Assembly (NCBI GenBank): GCA_029531795.1
Contig: JAPEIS010000007.1
Coordinates: forward strand, 868,001 to 932,000
Source: Sclerotinia nivalis
Lineage: Eukaryota > Ascomycota > Leotiomycetes > Helotiales > Sclerotiniaceae
Direction: 5' to 3'
Length of the DNA stretch: 64,000 nt
How positions within the stretch are numbered: the first letter of the stretch is position 1; every line of letters starts with the position of its first letter. Of this stretch, positions 24,982 through 36,516 are shown in pieces. A program made the position numbers and the translations under genes. Under the pieces are notes generated by a model. That model was not told the origin of the DNA, made no database searches, and saw only the letters and a list, made by a program, of their open reading frames with translations.

Positions 24982-26094
24982 ATGGCTACCCACGAACAAA
25001 AAGAATCTACCTCTTCCCGCTCCGTCCTCGATCCCACCACTACTACACCCCTCCGCGCCCTCGATCACCAATCCGAACGCGAAACATCCCAAAATGAAAA
25101 GCCAGAAACTATCCACATCGGCACACGCAAATCCGCACTCGCCATGGTACAAACCGAACAGGTGAAAGCTGCGCTCGAAAAAGCTCATCCAAATTTAAAC
25201 TTCGAAATCACCAAATTGGAAACTATGGGCGACAAAAATCAAGTAACTGCTCTCCATGATTTCGGCGCAAAGAGTTTATGGACGCATGAACTTGAGGCTT
25301 TGTTATTGGAAAGGAAGTTGGATATTGTGGTTCACTGTCTCAAAGATATGCCTACGCAATTACCCCAAAAATGTACAATTGGCGCAATCCTCGAACGAGA
25401 AGATCCTAGGGATGCATTGATCATGAAGGCAGGAAGTAGTTATAAGACCTTGTCGGAGCTACCGGCTGGAAGCGTAGTAGGAACGAGTAGTGTGAGAAGA
25501 AGCGCGCAGATAGCGATGAAATATCCCGAGTTGAAGTTCGAGAATGCGAGGGGTAATATTGGGACTAGATTAAATAAGCTGGATGCGGATGATGGAAAAT
25601 ATTCATGTTTGATTTTAGCAGCGGCGGGTTTGTTGAGAATGGGTTGGGGAGAGAGGATTACGCAGTATTTGGATAGTAAGACGGAAGGGGGCGGCATGTT
25701 GCATGCAGTGGGACAGGGTGCATTGGCTCTGGAGGTTAGAGATGGCGATGAAGAAATAAGCACAATGGTTTCGGCGTTGCAACATGAACCGACTCAATTA
25801 GCAGGGTTGGCGGAAAGAAGTCTAATGAGGACTTTAGAAGGTGGTTGTAGTGTACCGATCGGAGTTGAGACAACCTGGATTGAAAAGGGGAAGTTGCTGA
25901 TGAAGGCTATTGTTGTTAGCCTTGATGGCACAGAGAGTGTGGAATCCGAGAGATTGGAGGAAATTCTAACACCCAAGGATGCCGACGAGTTTGGATGGAC
26001 TCTCGCTCAAGATTTGGTTAGCCAGGGTGCTGCCAAGATACTGGAAGCCATTAACCTCAATCGACCCGTTATCAAAGAGGGTGGTAATGCGTGA
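24982..26094 (+). CDS. HEM3: Hydroxymethylbilane synthase (porphobilinogen deaminase)
   Basis: Single exon of 370 residues. It joins four porphobilinogen units into hydroxymethylbilane, the third step of haem and sirohaem synthesis, in the cytosol. Family hallmarks are clear: IGTRKSALAMVQTEQV at the start of the domain (about residue 46), VHCLKDMPTQLP with the catalytic Asp, GTSSVRRSAQ and FENARGNIGTRLNKLD with cofactor-binding Arg residues, and LEGGCSVPIGV whose Cys289 holds the dipyrromethane cofactor. Residues 1-44 are a Ser/Thr-rich tail not in the bacterial enzyme. The start at 24982 is the first ATG in frame. The gene is tail-to-tail with GCV3, 286 nt apart. Confidence 0.97.
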   Translation: MATHEQKESTSSRSVLDPTTTTPLRALDHQSERETSQNEKPETIHIGTRKSALAMVQTEQVKAALEKAHPNLNFEITKLETMGDKNQVTALHDFGAKSLWTHELEALLLERKLDIVVHCLKDMPTQLPQKCTIGAILEREDPRDALIMKAGSSYKTLSELPAGSVVGTSSVRRSAQIAMKYPELKFENARGNIGTRLNKLDADDGKYSCLILAAAGLLRMGWGERITQYLDSKTEGGGMLHAVGQGALALEVRDGDEEISTMVSALQHEPTQLAGLAERSLMRTLEGGCSVPIGVETTWIEKGKLLMKAIVVSLDGTESVESERLEEILTPKDADEFGWTLAQDLVSQGAAKILEAINLNRPVIKEGGNA

Positions 26095-26380
26095 ATGAAA
26101 TCGGAAAGGACTCCGGGCACATGGCTACACAAAACAAAATTTACATAGCTCAGCTGGCTGGACCACCAATAGCTTCTTCAAATATGTTCAGAGACTAAAG
26201 GCTGCATACATATATGGATGTAGCTAATCCAATATCATTCCACTTCAACCCCCATGTTTGTTGAATAAACTCCATTCCCAAATACCCATTCATCAATGTT
26301 GAGTTGAATTCTCCATCTATGCCCCATCCATCCGTGCAATCATGCCCTCATTTCATGTCATATTCCAGCTCATAAAGGGC

Positions 26381-27126
26381 TCATGATTCTTCAGTAAATG
26401 CCTTATAAGCACTCTCATCCATCAAACCCTCCAGATCCTTAATTCCCTGTTCCCCAACCTCGACCCTGGCAACCCAGCCTCCTGCACTTGTTTCGTCCTC
26501 GGGACCCTTATTGATAGTGCTTGGTGTTTCCTCCAACATTGCGTTTGCCTGCACAATCTTGCAAGCAATAGGGCTGTTGATATCGGATGCGCTCTTGACA
26601 GACTCTACAGCGCCAATGGCATCACCAGCGCTGACCTCCATGGGGACTGTTGGAAGCTCGACATAAACGACATCACCGAGAGCATGTGCGGCATAATCAC
26701 TAATACCGATTGTGCCCGTCTTGTTGTCGGGAGAGAGGAGAACCCATTCGTGGTCTTTGGTATATCTCTTGCTAAAAGCTGTTGAAGAAAGAGGATGTTA
26801 GTAGGTATTAGTGGATATTGAGAATAATATTGGCAGGAATTGAATTCTGTTGAATATCGCCATGATTAAGATACAAATGTACATATGCCAAAGTCTTGAA
26901 GTCTGTTGACAAGAATTGCTCAACTTCTTCAGTCTGCGAATGAATTCGATATGATAGAGGCCCGCGATCGGATCACTTTTGATAAGAAGTTGAACTCACC
27001 AGTTCTAGATGATGAGAAAGCTCGAACAGCTTCAAAAGAAGAAGATCGCCATGATGGAACAGTCTTAAATGCGTTGGACGTGAATTTTGAGGCGCATGGC
27101 CTTAAAGTCCTTGCGATTGATGCCAT
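26381..27126 (-). CDS. GCV3: Glycine cleavage system H protein, mitochondrial
   Basis: Exons 27126-27000 and 26778-26381 flank a 221-nt intron (GTGAGT...ACAG), long for this window; 174 residues result. H protein carries the aminomethyl group between the P, T and L proteins of glycine decarboxylase in mitochondria. The N terminus (MASIARTLRPCASKF...) is rich in Ser/Arg/Ala without acids, a mitochondrial targeting peptide ending around RAFSSSRT. The mature domain begins KRYTKDHEWV, and the lipoylated lysine is K104 in VESVKSASDINSP. The rest (GPEDETSAGGWVARVEV) is typical. An ATG further upstream at 27243 is in the same frame, but 27126 gives the expected presequence. Confidence 0.96.
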
Positions 27127-28062
27127 TATTGTATATGTAAAGGGTGTTGAGGGGCGTATTAGTTGAGATTTAGTAAGGAATGATTCAATGGACGAAAGAG
27201 AGGTGCGAAAGAATAAAAACAAGGTTTGTTTATATGGATACAAATAATTTTAACCAATCAAGCAAGGTCAATCACAAAACAACCAAAGTAAATCCAGGGC
27301 GCTTTCAAACCGCCATCGTGAGCTACCATCTGAGCAGAAATCGAAATATCAATTGGACAAACAGAAAAACAGAAAAACAGAAAAACAAAATAAAAAACTC
27401 TTATTCAGTATAACTGTCTTAATTTGATAAAACGAAAAACTCACGCGCGTACTGGTCGGCGTATATTAAAAACCTTTTTTTTCTTCTTTTTTTTCAATCT
27501 TTCTAAGGATCATTATCATACATATAAAAAGAATAAGAACTTTATTTCTTCTCTCTCAAATTAGCAACAATTCTAAGGAGATTCGCGCAAGAAAAACGCG
27601 TTGGAATAGTGTTAATAGTGAGTCGCGAGAGTGTGGTTTGCATGCCCCAAGCGCCGAGCCACCGCCTGACATTTTGCCGCCTTGCACCAGGTTACGAAGA
27701 AAACCCCCTGGATAGTTCTCCGAATAACTTCAATTTCATCCAAACAAATACTATACAAATCATTCAGTGAACTTTAGTCATTCCTTTCTTGACTTTATCA
27801 TCGTTTGCATCTCACGGTAGTTATAGATACCTTGACAATTTTCAAATACCAAAATAACTTACACTACAATCAAGTGTGGATGATCTACCACAACATCCCA
27901 GTGTTGATCTCCTCCTTTCAGCCGCCAATTCGATATCTCACCCTTTTTAAAGAACCATAACCTTACGCATTCATCTTTATAATTACCCATAAATCCGACA
28001 AACTGGATCCGACGACTTTTCCAGTGAGCTCTCCCGCTCAATTTCACGACGCAGTAGACTCG
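27127..28062. promoter_or_regulatory. Shared divergent promoter region of GCV3 and SPG1
   Basis: 936 nt separate the two divergent start codons. It contains an A-rich tandem (GAAAAACA units near 27,362-27,390) and a T-rich tract (27,474-27,495). Short ORFs here are not supported. Promoters for both genes must lie within it. Confidence 0.5.
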
Positions 28063-29150
28063 ATGGACGGCGAAATCGCATATGAGAATCAGGGAGTCGA
28101 CCCACCTCAAGACGATGCTATGGTTGGAATAGAGGAGAGAGCACATACGCCAACACATAACACGCGACACTCTGCATCTGCATCTGCAGACTTTCAAACC
28201 CCATCACAATATCCACAAGAATACCCTGCCTCACCTCCACAAGAAGATTCGACAAACGGTCGGTATCCTACTCCTCCCACAGCCTTTCCTGCGTCACTGT
28301 CGCGTCCAGCTTCCGGTCTATCAGGAAATGGCAACTATGGAAATGCATATCAAGAACAAAATTCAAGGAGTTCAGGTGCGAGTACGGAACAACAACAACG
28401 AGGCTCGAAGAATAGCGTTGTCATCAAAGTTGGCATGGTAGGGGATGCACAAATCGGCAAAACCTCCTTAATGGTCAAATATGTGGAAGGGAGTTGGGAT
28501 GAAGATTACATTCAAACGTTGGGAGTTAATTTCATGGAGAAAACTATATCTATACGTAATACCGAGATCACATTCTCAATATGGGATTTGGGAGGACAGA
28601 GGGAGTTTGTGAATATGTTACCACTTGTTTGCAACGATGCGGTGGCTATACTATTCATGTTTGATTTGACGAGGAAGAGTACGTTGAATAGTATCAAGGA
28701 GTGGTATAGACAAGGGAGAGGCTTCAATAAAACGGCGATTCCATTCTTGGTCGGCACTAAATACGATCATTTTGTGAACTTCCCGAGAGAGGATCAAGAG
28801 GAGATCTCGAATCAGGTTGGTTCCACAAATGCTTGATTTTGTTTCGTTTTGAAATGTGCTGACAGAAGTGATATTAGGCTCGAAGATTCGCAAAAGCAAT
28901 GCGCGCAAGTCTGATTTTTAGTAGCACAAGTCATAGCATCAACGTCCAGAAGGTAAGCCAGTCTATATATCATTGCTACATAGCTATTCGTGCTCCGCGC
29001 TATATTACTCAATTTTTCTACGTCAACTAACAAACCCTTCACTTCCAGATCTTCAAAATTGTCCTGTCAAAAGCCTTCGACCTTAAATGCACAATTCCGG
29101 AAATCGAAAATGTCGGCGAACCTCTTCTCCTTTACCAGTCCGTTGGTTAG
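28063..29150 (+). CDS. SPG1: Spg1/Tem1-type septation/mitotic-exit small GTPase
   Basis: Three exons (28063-28815, 28878-28952, 29049-29150) encode 309 residues. The GTPase domain starts near residue 120: P-loop GDAQIGKTS at 127-135, switch [11 protein letters not shown] at 174-182, and GTKYD at 231-235. The DLGGQ and GTKYD forms, [19 protein letters not shown] and the C terminus [10 protein letters not shown] without a CAAX box match the Spg1/Tem1 family, which triggers the SIN/MEN kinase cascade at spindle pole bodies to start septation. Residues 1-118 are a Ser/Pro/Gln-rich disordered extension typical of filamentous ascomycete orthologues. The first exon has no earlier in-frame ATG. Confidence 0.93.
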
Positions 29151-29634
29151 ATTCCTTTGGTGCTAATCGGATACACCCTTTCTCTATGCCTCCAACAATC
29201 ACTCCACCAGCCATAACCCTCATTCTCGCGACCATCATTCTCCTTCTCCATTGTGACGTCACAACTACAATCCACCAACAATCAACACCTAACATCTATC
29301 ACACCTCTAATTAGAACCTAAAATGTGGAAGGAAGGCACAAATTCCAACACAGGAAAAACCAAAGAAATCTTCACACCATACACACCACACCAGACTATT
29401 CGATTACCGAAATCTGGCAATTTTTCACATTTCAACCAATGGGCATTCAGGCAAGGCAAGGCAAGGCGCGCGGGGGAAATTGGAAGGGGAATAAATTCTT
29501 GTAATTTTATCTCTCTACTTTCTACAAATCCATTTTGTCTCATCTTGACTCGGCACTGCATCGCCGCATCATTAAGTCTAAGCTTTTTCAAAGGAGGGAA
29601 AGCATAGTATCTATCTATCATTGGTTTTCACAGA

Positions 29635-29664
29635 CACAAACACAAACACAAACACAAACACAAA
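29635..29664. repeat. CACAAA hexamer repeat, five copies
   Basis: Five perfect tandem CACAAA units in the 3' spacer of SPG1. Confidence 0.85.
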
Positions 29665-29973
29665 CAGGAAGACAGGGAAGGGAAGGAAAGGAGTCAAGAA
29701 CTCAAATTTTTAAATGTAATAAAGAAAGAAAATCTTCCATTTTCATTTTTCATTTTTATGTTCATGGTAAATGAATTCAGAATCCAGATGCCAGATTCCG
29801 GAGAGTAGTAAAGTAATAAAGTAGCAAGCCAAACAAGATTTGGTAATATTTACTCATGTATGTTACGTATGTTACTTTATATTATAATGTAATCTTTATT
29901 TTTGAGAGAGAGAGTGTGTGTATATTGGTTGTGAGTATAAATGAATATGAACATAAATATGAATATGAATGAA

Positions 29974-29996
29974 TACCTACCTACCTACCTACCTAC
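29974..29996. repeat. ACCT tetranucleotide microsatellite
   Basis: About five to six tandem ACCT units, followed by diverged copies. Confidence 0.8.
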
Positions 29997-30683
29997 CCAC
30001 CTACATACCTATAAATAATAACGGCAAGACAACAAATCTAGAATATCTATATATATAGAATACGATCACAATTACGATTACGATGCATGCCTGCAGGGCA
30101 TATATAGTGCTTATATGATGTGCAGATGAGGTTTGTATCTGTATCTTTATCTGCTGCGTATGTATGTCGTGCATAAATTCTATATGGGGTTTTCCTTTTT
30201 ACCAGCCTCCTCATATATGCATACATACATATATACACACCAAAGTTTCTTCACCAGCAAATTCAAGCAAGTAAAAAGATAATAAAAGTATTTATCACAA
30301 TAAACGTATTCTTCTCATCCGATACTCATCTTCAGGCTCATCTCCAAACTCATCTATTAAACTAAAAGTTATAGGCTTTTGAAAAGGGCAACCCCTCATA
30401 AAGAATGTGATGGAATGGATATAATATACATTCCCCCGACCAATAACGATAATTGCACCTTCTACACCCCCATTAACAAGATACCTCCAGTCCAGGAAAT
30501 CCGCTTCTACAGCAAAATTTCCTCCAACTCTAGTTCTTCCATCGACACCGGCTCAACGATTCCAAGACCCATACTCCTAACCCTACTCCGATTCCCTTTT
30601 CTTCTACTACCACCGACGCCAGTGACTCTTATAAGCATGTCAGCGGCCCAGAGTCTTCACAAGATCGTTTTTCAAGTGGCCAC

Positions 30684-33600
30684 TCACAAACCCTGTGTTT
30701 TTTTCGTGTTGCCGAATCCAAAGTAACTAGCAAATCCACTTCCAGCAGAACTTTGTTCTGAAGGCATTCTCTTCTTATCTTTCTTGATGCTCAAAGATGG
30801 TATGGATGGAGGGTAAGCGCCAGAAATGTTCAAAGGAGTGATGGGCGAAGGATAAGGTGCGGCGGGCGATGGAAATGGCACGGGAGGTGCAACGCTGCCT
30901 CGACTAGCGATGCTCATGGTTCCATCTCCGTCTATTTGAGTAACACTGATCATGGGGCTTCCTTGATCCAAGGAAAGGACTTGAGCAAGCGTAAATTGAG
31001 CATCACTTTCGTGTGAAGCGAAATCGTTGAGTCTAGGTCTACGAACTTCTTCCCCTTCAGCGGACTTCTCATTGAGCCCAGTGGCTTGGTCGTTGAAATG
31101 GTTAGTAATTCTCATGCTATACTTCTCATATTCGGTATCCCGACTGGCACTAGCTTCCATTTTGACCCTATCGGCCGGAGTAATGCATTCATCCAGAGTG
31201 TGCAGACAATCTTCGTAATTTGTGTGAGTTGATTGATCATTTTCACTGGCGTCGACAAGGATGCCACGAGGAAGGTGATGAGAATCAGGTGATACGCTCT
31301 GTGATCCATTACCCTTATTTGGTATGATACCAGGACAGCTAGCAACTCTATGCTGTTTTACCACAGAATTTCTGTTACTTGAGGGACTGGAAATAACACA
31401 ACTTGCAATACGATGCTGACGGAGTGGACTGGAAGGGCTAGAGTCTGCCGCACAATCCTCTAACAAGTGCTGCTGTTCTTCTTCAAATACCGTTAACAAA
31501 TGTCCCTGCTCTTCTGCCGATATTGAAGTTGTATCGCAGCCTGTGACATTGTGTTGTAGAAGTGGGCTGGCGATTTTAGAATCGTACTCGCAATCATCAA
31601 GCAAATGCTCCTCGCATTCGGAAATAGCGCTAGAAGCGATGCAGCTTACTGCCCGATGCTGACGTGGTTTCGGAGTTGTCGACCCGGATGACATATAGCC
31701 ATTCTCGGAATTGTTCTTTCTATTGATCGAATTTTGGCCACCGACATTGCCGCCGCAGCTTGCAACACGATGTTGCTTGATAGGACTGGCAGCTCCAGAA
31801 AGTAGACATCCATCTTCCATCAGATAACCTATCGCCGACGAGCTTTTGCGATCAGTTGAAGAGCTTTCAGCTGTATAGCTTGCAAATCTATGCTGCTTAG
31901 GGAGAAGAGGCGTAGAAGATCCAGTCGTGAAGCTACAGTCTCCTGACAGATGAGAATAATTTTCCTCATTTGGACTCTTGCTGCTACCAGACGGAATAGA
32001 AGCGCAGCAGCTAGATATACGATGTTGTTTAACCGAAATAGGACTGGAACCACCAGAAAGCGCAAGGCAACCTTCCAAGGAATGTTGCTCACGAGTAGCA
32101 ATAGGGCTGAGAGCCGTACAACTCGAAGCTCGACATCTCGATGGTGATCTAGGAATAGACGAGTCTGATTTGAGGGTACTCTCGTCCAAGAGATGACAGT
32201 ATTGGGAATATTGAATAAGAGGAGTTGAAAGATCGGAATCCTCCATAATATCCATAATACTTGCTGAAACTCCATTGTGCATAGCAGACGATGAAGAGCT
32301 TGATGGAGATGCGGTCTCGACAGTACAGTGCAGCGAGCGATCTTTTGCGACGGAGCTTGCAGAGGTGCCAGTAACAGGAGTGCCAGGCGTAGTAGGGCAA
32401 CTGGCCATTCGATGTTGTCTCGGTGATTTTTGTACACTAGCGGTCTTCTGAGGTATAACGGAACAACTTGAAATTCGATGTTGTGCTGGTATATCTAATA
32501 GCCACGCAGAATCCACTGATCCAGCAGCGCAGCTATCGGTGCGACGCTTGTTGACAAGCTCCAAAGGCGGCGTTTCAACAGCACCTTCTTGAGAGGTATG
32601 CTGCCGAATCGTACTTGAACTGGAAGATCTGATAGATTGTGTAGCAGCATTATTCGAGACTGGCTGGTTTAAATTTTCTTTGCTAAAGTGGGCGAGACAG
32701 CGGACGATACCTTTTTCTTGCAAACGCCTCTCTTCCTCAGCATAATGATCCAAAACAATCTTAGTAGCAGAATAATCAGAGAAATCATGAACGTAGGAGA
32801 GATGTCCTCTTGCTGGCATCCTGGAGAGTTTCTCGCAACCTTTCGCTTTCAAATGATGCTCATAGAGCGAAGGAATCAATGAATCTGGGTCGTCGACAAA
32901 TGTACTACAGCTGGTGAGACTGGCAAGACTCTTTTTTTCAGAACCTACTCGGGTTTTCTGTTTTGAAGATGTAGCGCCGTCAACCTTCCCAACACCTGCA
33001 CCAGCGTTGCTAGAGTTGACAGCCCTCCTATATGACTCCATAAGCAGATGATCTTTTAATACCTCCACCTCGCAATTTTCACTGCGGTGGCCATTCGAAA
33101 TCTGACAATCCGTATCCTCTGCACACGATACTGCTACAGCAGGGACCTCTTGAAGCTCAGAATCTGTATAACGCCTCTGTACTTGCTTGAATATCCTATT
33201 TTCTACCCCGGGATCTTCGGCCGAAGTGCTTCGTGGCAAGGCATATCTCATTGGTTGCGGCGCTTTGGGTTGAATTTGAGACATTTGTGGTCCACCGAAA
33301 TCTTTTGCTAGCCCTACATCGCCTTCTCTAGCACGAACCTCTCGATCATGTTGCATCATAGCGCATGGACCACAGAAAGATGACTTCATGATATCATTAC
33401 CCATGGACCCTTGAATTCTGTATTGAGCACGAATCCGGGCACGCTGAATAACAGTAAGACCAACTATTCTCGCTGGTTAGCAAATATATTCTCCATTTTG
33501 ATATCAGTATATACTTGCTTGACAGACAACAAGCAACTGTTAGAGCACCATGAATCCAGCACATTGAGTTGCAACTATCGGAAGACTTGAATTCATGTGG

Positions 33601-33963
33601 GTCTCGACCGAGAGATACATTCTTCAGTCGCCAGTGAGTCTTTCCATATAGAACACAAGGAGCGAATATCCCCGTGAAAGCAGTTTCGTGATCACCAACT
33701 GGATTATGGCAAAATGGGACCATCCAATCGCTTTGTCCTTTATGTTCAGACTTGTTCCTGTTTAAGGATGGTTCAGATCTTTGTGGTTGATCGGGAATGG
33801 TATAATGCAATTGAGGAGTGGATTTGGGCTGCTTGGTTTCGACCATAGCAGGAGCAGGAGCCGTTGCAAGTGACTGCCGATGAATGGGAGTAGTTGGGTC
33901 TAAATTATATTTCGTGACGGGCGGATTTTTGGCCAGTTTTCGCTTTTCGCGGCGAGTTGCCAT
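30684..33963 (-). CDS. Large PLAC8-domain protein with repeated QHRxxSC tail
   Basis: Exons 33963-33519 and 33472-30684 encode 1,077 residues. A Cys-rich PLAC8 domain (about 80-190) is seen: FTGIFAPCVLYGKTHWRLKNV, a Cys pair before the junction, then IRAQYRIQGSMGNDIMKSS and FCGPCAMMQHDREVRAR. PLAC8 proteins are membrane-associated and often linked to metal tolerance or cell size. The remaining 880 residues are Ser-rich and disordered, with about ten copies of Q-H-R-x-x-S-C at intervals of 20-70 residues (coding 31336-32489). The intron is only 46 nt and appears to start with GC (CAA|GCAAGT) and end in CCAG; a GTATAT donor with a GAG acceptor would also keep frame. Both joins restore the PLAC8 motif. 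Function of this long form is unknown. Confidence 0.8.
31336..32489 (-). repeat. Dispersed coding repeat Q-H-R-x-x-S-C, about ten copies
   Basis: In protein order: QHRISSC, QHRMASC, RCRASSC, QHRISSC, QHRFASY, QHRVASC, QHRAVSC, QHNVTGC, QHRIASC, QHRVASC. Several are preceded by a Ser-Pro-Leu/Ile-Lys/Arg turn and an acidic LLEDC-type segment 15-20 residues earlier, so a longer diverged unit is likely. Each core has an R-x-x-S site. Confidence 0.85.
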
Positions 33964-34782
33964 GTTCGACGGAATGATACCTATGAATGAGCCTGTTTAT
34001 TTTGATTAGTGACAGATGTCAGTTTTGTTGTAGAAGGGATAGCTTACGATGCACTTATTGTAGTAATGATTGAATGTCAAAGATAATAATTTGATGATAG
34101 TTGTGTAGAAGTTAAAAAGTGAAGGGGTAAAATATATACATCAACAACAACAGCGGAGCTCTGCCGCTCCTTCCATATTGTCTGTCTACCACTTTCCAGA
34201 TCTGATAGAGACCTAAGGAGGTATAAAGCACAATGGTTTTAATTTTGAACCTCAATCCAGCTTTTGAAGTACGAGTTTCACTTGAACGGAGAAAATTGAC
34301 TTCTCAATGGAAATCATCGTGAATATTCACATCATTGTAGCGAGTAACAAGTCAGTATGCAACAGCTTTTTCATTATCATATCATGCCTCCTACACTTTT
34401 CGAATCCAACACAGCTACAACACGAGTAGCTGTTTGATAGACCAGTCGCCCGACTTTGACATTGCGTTAACTCATTAATGAAGTGCACATATTGCGGAAG
34501 AGGTAGAAATAAGAACTGCAGTCCACGACAATTTCCACAAAAATCTACCATTGCGCTTTTGTGAAGAATTTTGATACATTATGTACAATTACGGCGAGGC
34601 CCATGATACATTATTGTATCTGTATCGTGACCATGGACTTGCATATTTAAGAATCGGATTCTTTCTTATCCTGGGATCACCGTTAGCATAGCTCATTTCC
34701 TTCCAATGAAAGGCTGTGTCCCTCGTGAGCATATAGCATTGAGGACGCGCGGCCTTTCCATAGATTCTAAATTAAAAGTAGG
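33964..34782. other. Spacer between PLAC8 gene and acidic mitochondrial-protein gene
   Basis: The first few hundred bases are the promoter/leader of the PLAC8 gene (minus). The ORFs 34327-34551 (minus) and 34706-34933 (plus, antisense to the next gene's last exon) are not supported. Confidence 0.5.
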
Positions 34783-35705
34783 TTATACCTCGGAACGGGT
34801 TGGATCGACGGTCCCTTTGAGCCTGGCAGTCTCGGGAGCACCTTCAAGCTTTTGGCTTTTGCTTGGGTCACTGGTGATATCGGTGGAGTGCTTGGTATCG
34901 GTATTTGAAAGACCTTCTTGCTTGCCAGATTGAGTGTTCTTGCCTTCGGACTCCTTTGAAGCACGGGGCTTGAAGCAGAATGTTAGCCTCGAATATCATC
35001 ATTCAACACGCCTCAGCATACCTTGTCCTCCGGCTCATCCTCCTTTGGTGGTGAGTTGTCCTCGCCTTGCTTGATAGCCTGCTTGCTCTCTAACCGAGCC
35101 TTCTTATCGCCCTTTGCGTCGGGATATGACTTGCGAACGTTTTTATCCGTATCTTCAACGCTCTCATCGTCAGAAGTAGCTGGCGTGTCTTGCTCCTTAG
35201 CGCCGTCGTCACTATCGGATTCATCGGCCTTTTCGGACTCCTTTAACTCTTCTTTATCCTCAGTCTTCTCCTCAGCCTCGGCTGGCTTATCTTCTTCTTT
35301 CTCTTCGGGCTTCTCCTCTTCCTCTTCCTCATGCTCTTTCTCATGCTCTTTCTCATGCTCTTTCTCATGCTCTTCACCATGTGCGTGGCTATCACCGTGT
35401 CCTCCATGGGCGTGAGAGTTGTCTGGTTTGTTTGAGATCAAGAACCAACATGTTGGGACGGTGACAGCTACTGCTCCGGCAGCCCTAAAGTGTGACGTAT
35501 TAGTTAACGAGTTTCCTCAAAAATTTAGGAAATAGCAAAGGCAAAGTAACACTCACCAAACTGCATCACCACCTGCCTTTGCATGTTCATGACCTCCACT
35601 GGCATAAGTTCTTCTGGCGACTTGGTTGACCTGAGGGCGAGCTAGGGTTGGTCTACCTCGGAAGTTGCGCAAGTTGCGCAAGATAGCGGCTCGTGAGAAT
35701 GCCAT
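34783..35705 (-). CDS. Acidic mitochondrial protein of unknown function, EHEK repeats
   Basis: Three exons (35705-35557, 35484-35022, 34968-34783) encode 265 residues. The N terminus MAFSRAAILRNLRNFRGRP... is Arg-rich and acid-free through RRTYAS, a mitochondrial presequence. A short hydrophobic segment follows (WAAGAVAVTVPTCWFLI, about residues 50-66), probably a membrane anchor. The rest is strongly charged: His-rich (HAHGGHGDSHAHG), then (EHEK)3 and a long Glu/Lys/Asp-rich stretch, then Ser/Thr. Such small, single-anchor acidic mitochondrial proteins are conserved in filamentous fungi without a known role. The His-rich patch could bind metal, but this is speculative. Splice sites are strong and every join holds frame. 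Confidence 0.8.
35338..35373 (-). repeat. 12-base coding repeat for EHEK
   Basis: Three tandem 12-base units encode Glu-His-Glu-Lys within the acidic mitochondrial protein; a likely site of length variation between strains. Confidence 0.75.
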
Positions 35706-36516
35706 TATCGGAGGGGTAAGATTGTTAGAAGAAAGGTACAATCTAATGAACTTTGGTCAGTAAAAACATAGCGAGGGAGTAAGCGTGAGAAAGAAAGAGC
35801 ATACGTCAATTGATATTCGGGAGTAAGGAAAGGAAAGGAATGTATTTGTACTTGGGTGAGGTAATAGAATATAATTGAATCAATTGAGTTGCCGAAAAAA
35901 TCCTGGCAGTCGGGGAAAGATCATGCCAGCTGGGCCTAATTGGAGCTTTGGAGCTTTCTCTGGAGCTTGGTGGAGCTTGGTGGAGCCTTCTTTATCCTGA
36001 GGCAGCAATAGCTCAATTGACAGGACGTACCGAGCGTACCTTATTAGAGACACTACCTCTAGCTTTAAAAGCCTTAACCCCACTACACAGTACTTCTCCG
36101 GCCACCTCAAGGCCCGATGCTAACGAGCTTGGTGGGATATCTACTGTATATCAATTGTCAAAAGAATACACACAAAGTATATCAACACTTTATTGACACC
36201 GTCCTTCTTCAACACAAGGTTTAAATCAACCTATCTCTCGCAGTAACATATACCAAAAAGTAAGTCAATGTTTTATTCTCTTTCCCTACTTTATTCTTGC
36301 TTTGGATTATATAGCTTCAACTCGAACAGTCTAAGAAGCTAACTCAACCCTACCTTTCTCAAGGCTCATCCTATCCACGCCGCAAAGAAACAAACAAACA
36401 AATAAACAAACAAACATCTTCCAGTCTCTCCAACAAACAAATGATAGTTTGATACTGTCACAACATAGCCTTCTTCTCCCAGCTATTATCACCGGGTTTG
36501 CCAGTCCATAGTGACA
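35706..36516. promoter_or_regulatory. Divergent promoter region of the acidic mitochondrial gene and CAND1
   Basis: 811 nt between divergent start codons. It includes direct repeats of TGGAGCTT around 35,940-35,985 and an A/C-rich leader before CAND1 (36,385-36,440, CAAACAAA units). No gene seen. Confidence 0.5.

Larger units (their letters stand above)
29151..30683. other. Convergent spacer with several microsatellites
   Basis: 1.5 kb between the 3' ends of SPG1 and the PLAC8 gene. It holds (CACAAA)5 at 29635-29664, a GA/GT run near 29,905-29,922, an ACCT run at 29974-29996 and AT-rich steps. ORFs at 29307-29621 (minus), 29323-29607 (plus) and 30379-30726 (plus) are not supported. Confidence 0.5.

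Noticed and set aside
26143..26175. tRNA-like text (TAGCTCAGCTGGCTGG) after HEM3
   Set aside because: It resembles a tRNA D-arm, but no matching acceptor stem, anticodon arm or T-arm (GGTTCGAATCC type) follows within 80 nt.
35023..35415. 130-codon Ser-rich plus-strand ORF
   Set aside because: Antisense to the Glu/Lys-rich repeats of the acidic mitochondrial protein, which give Ser/Phe-rich translation on the other strand.
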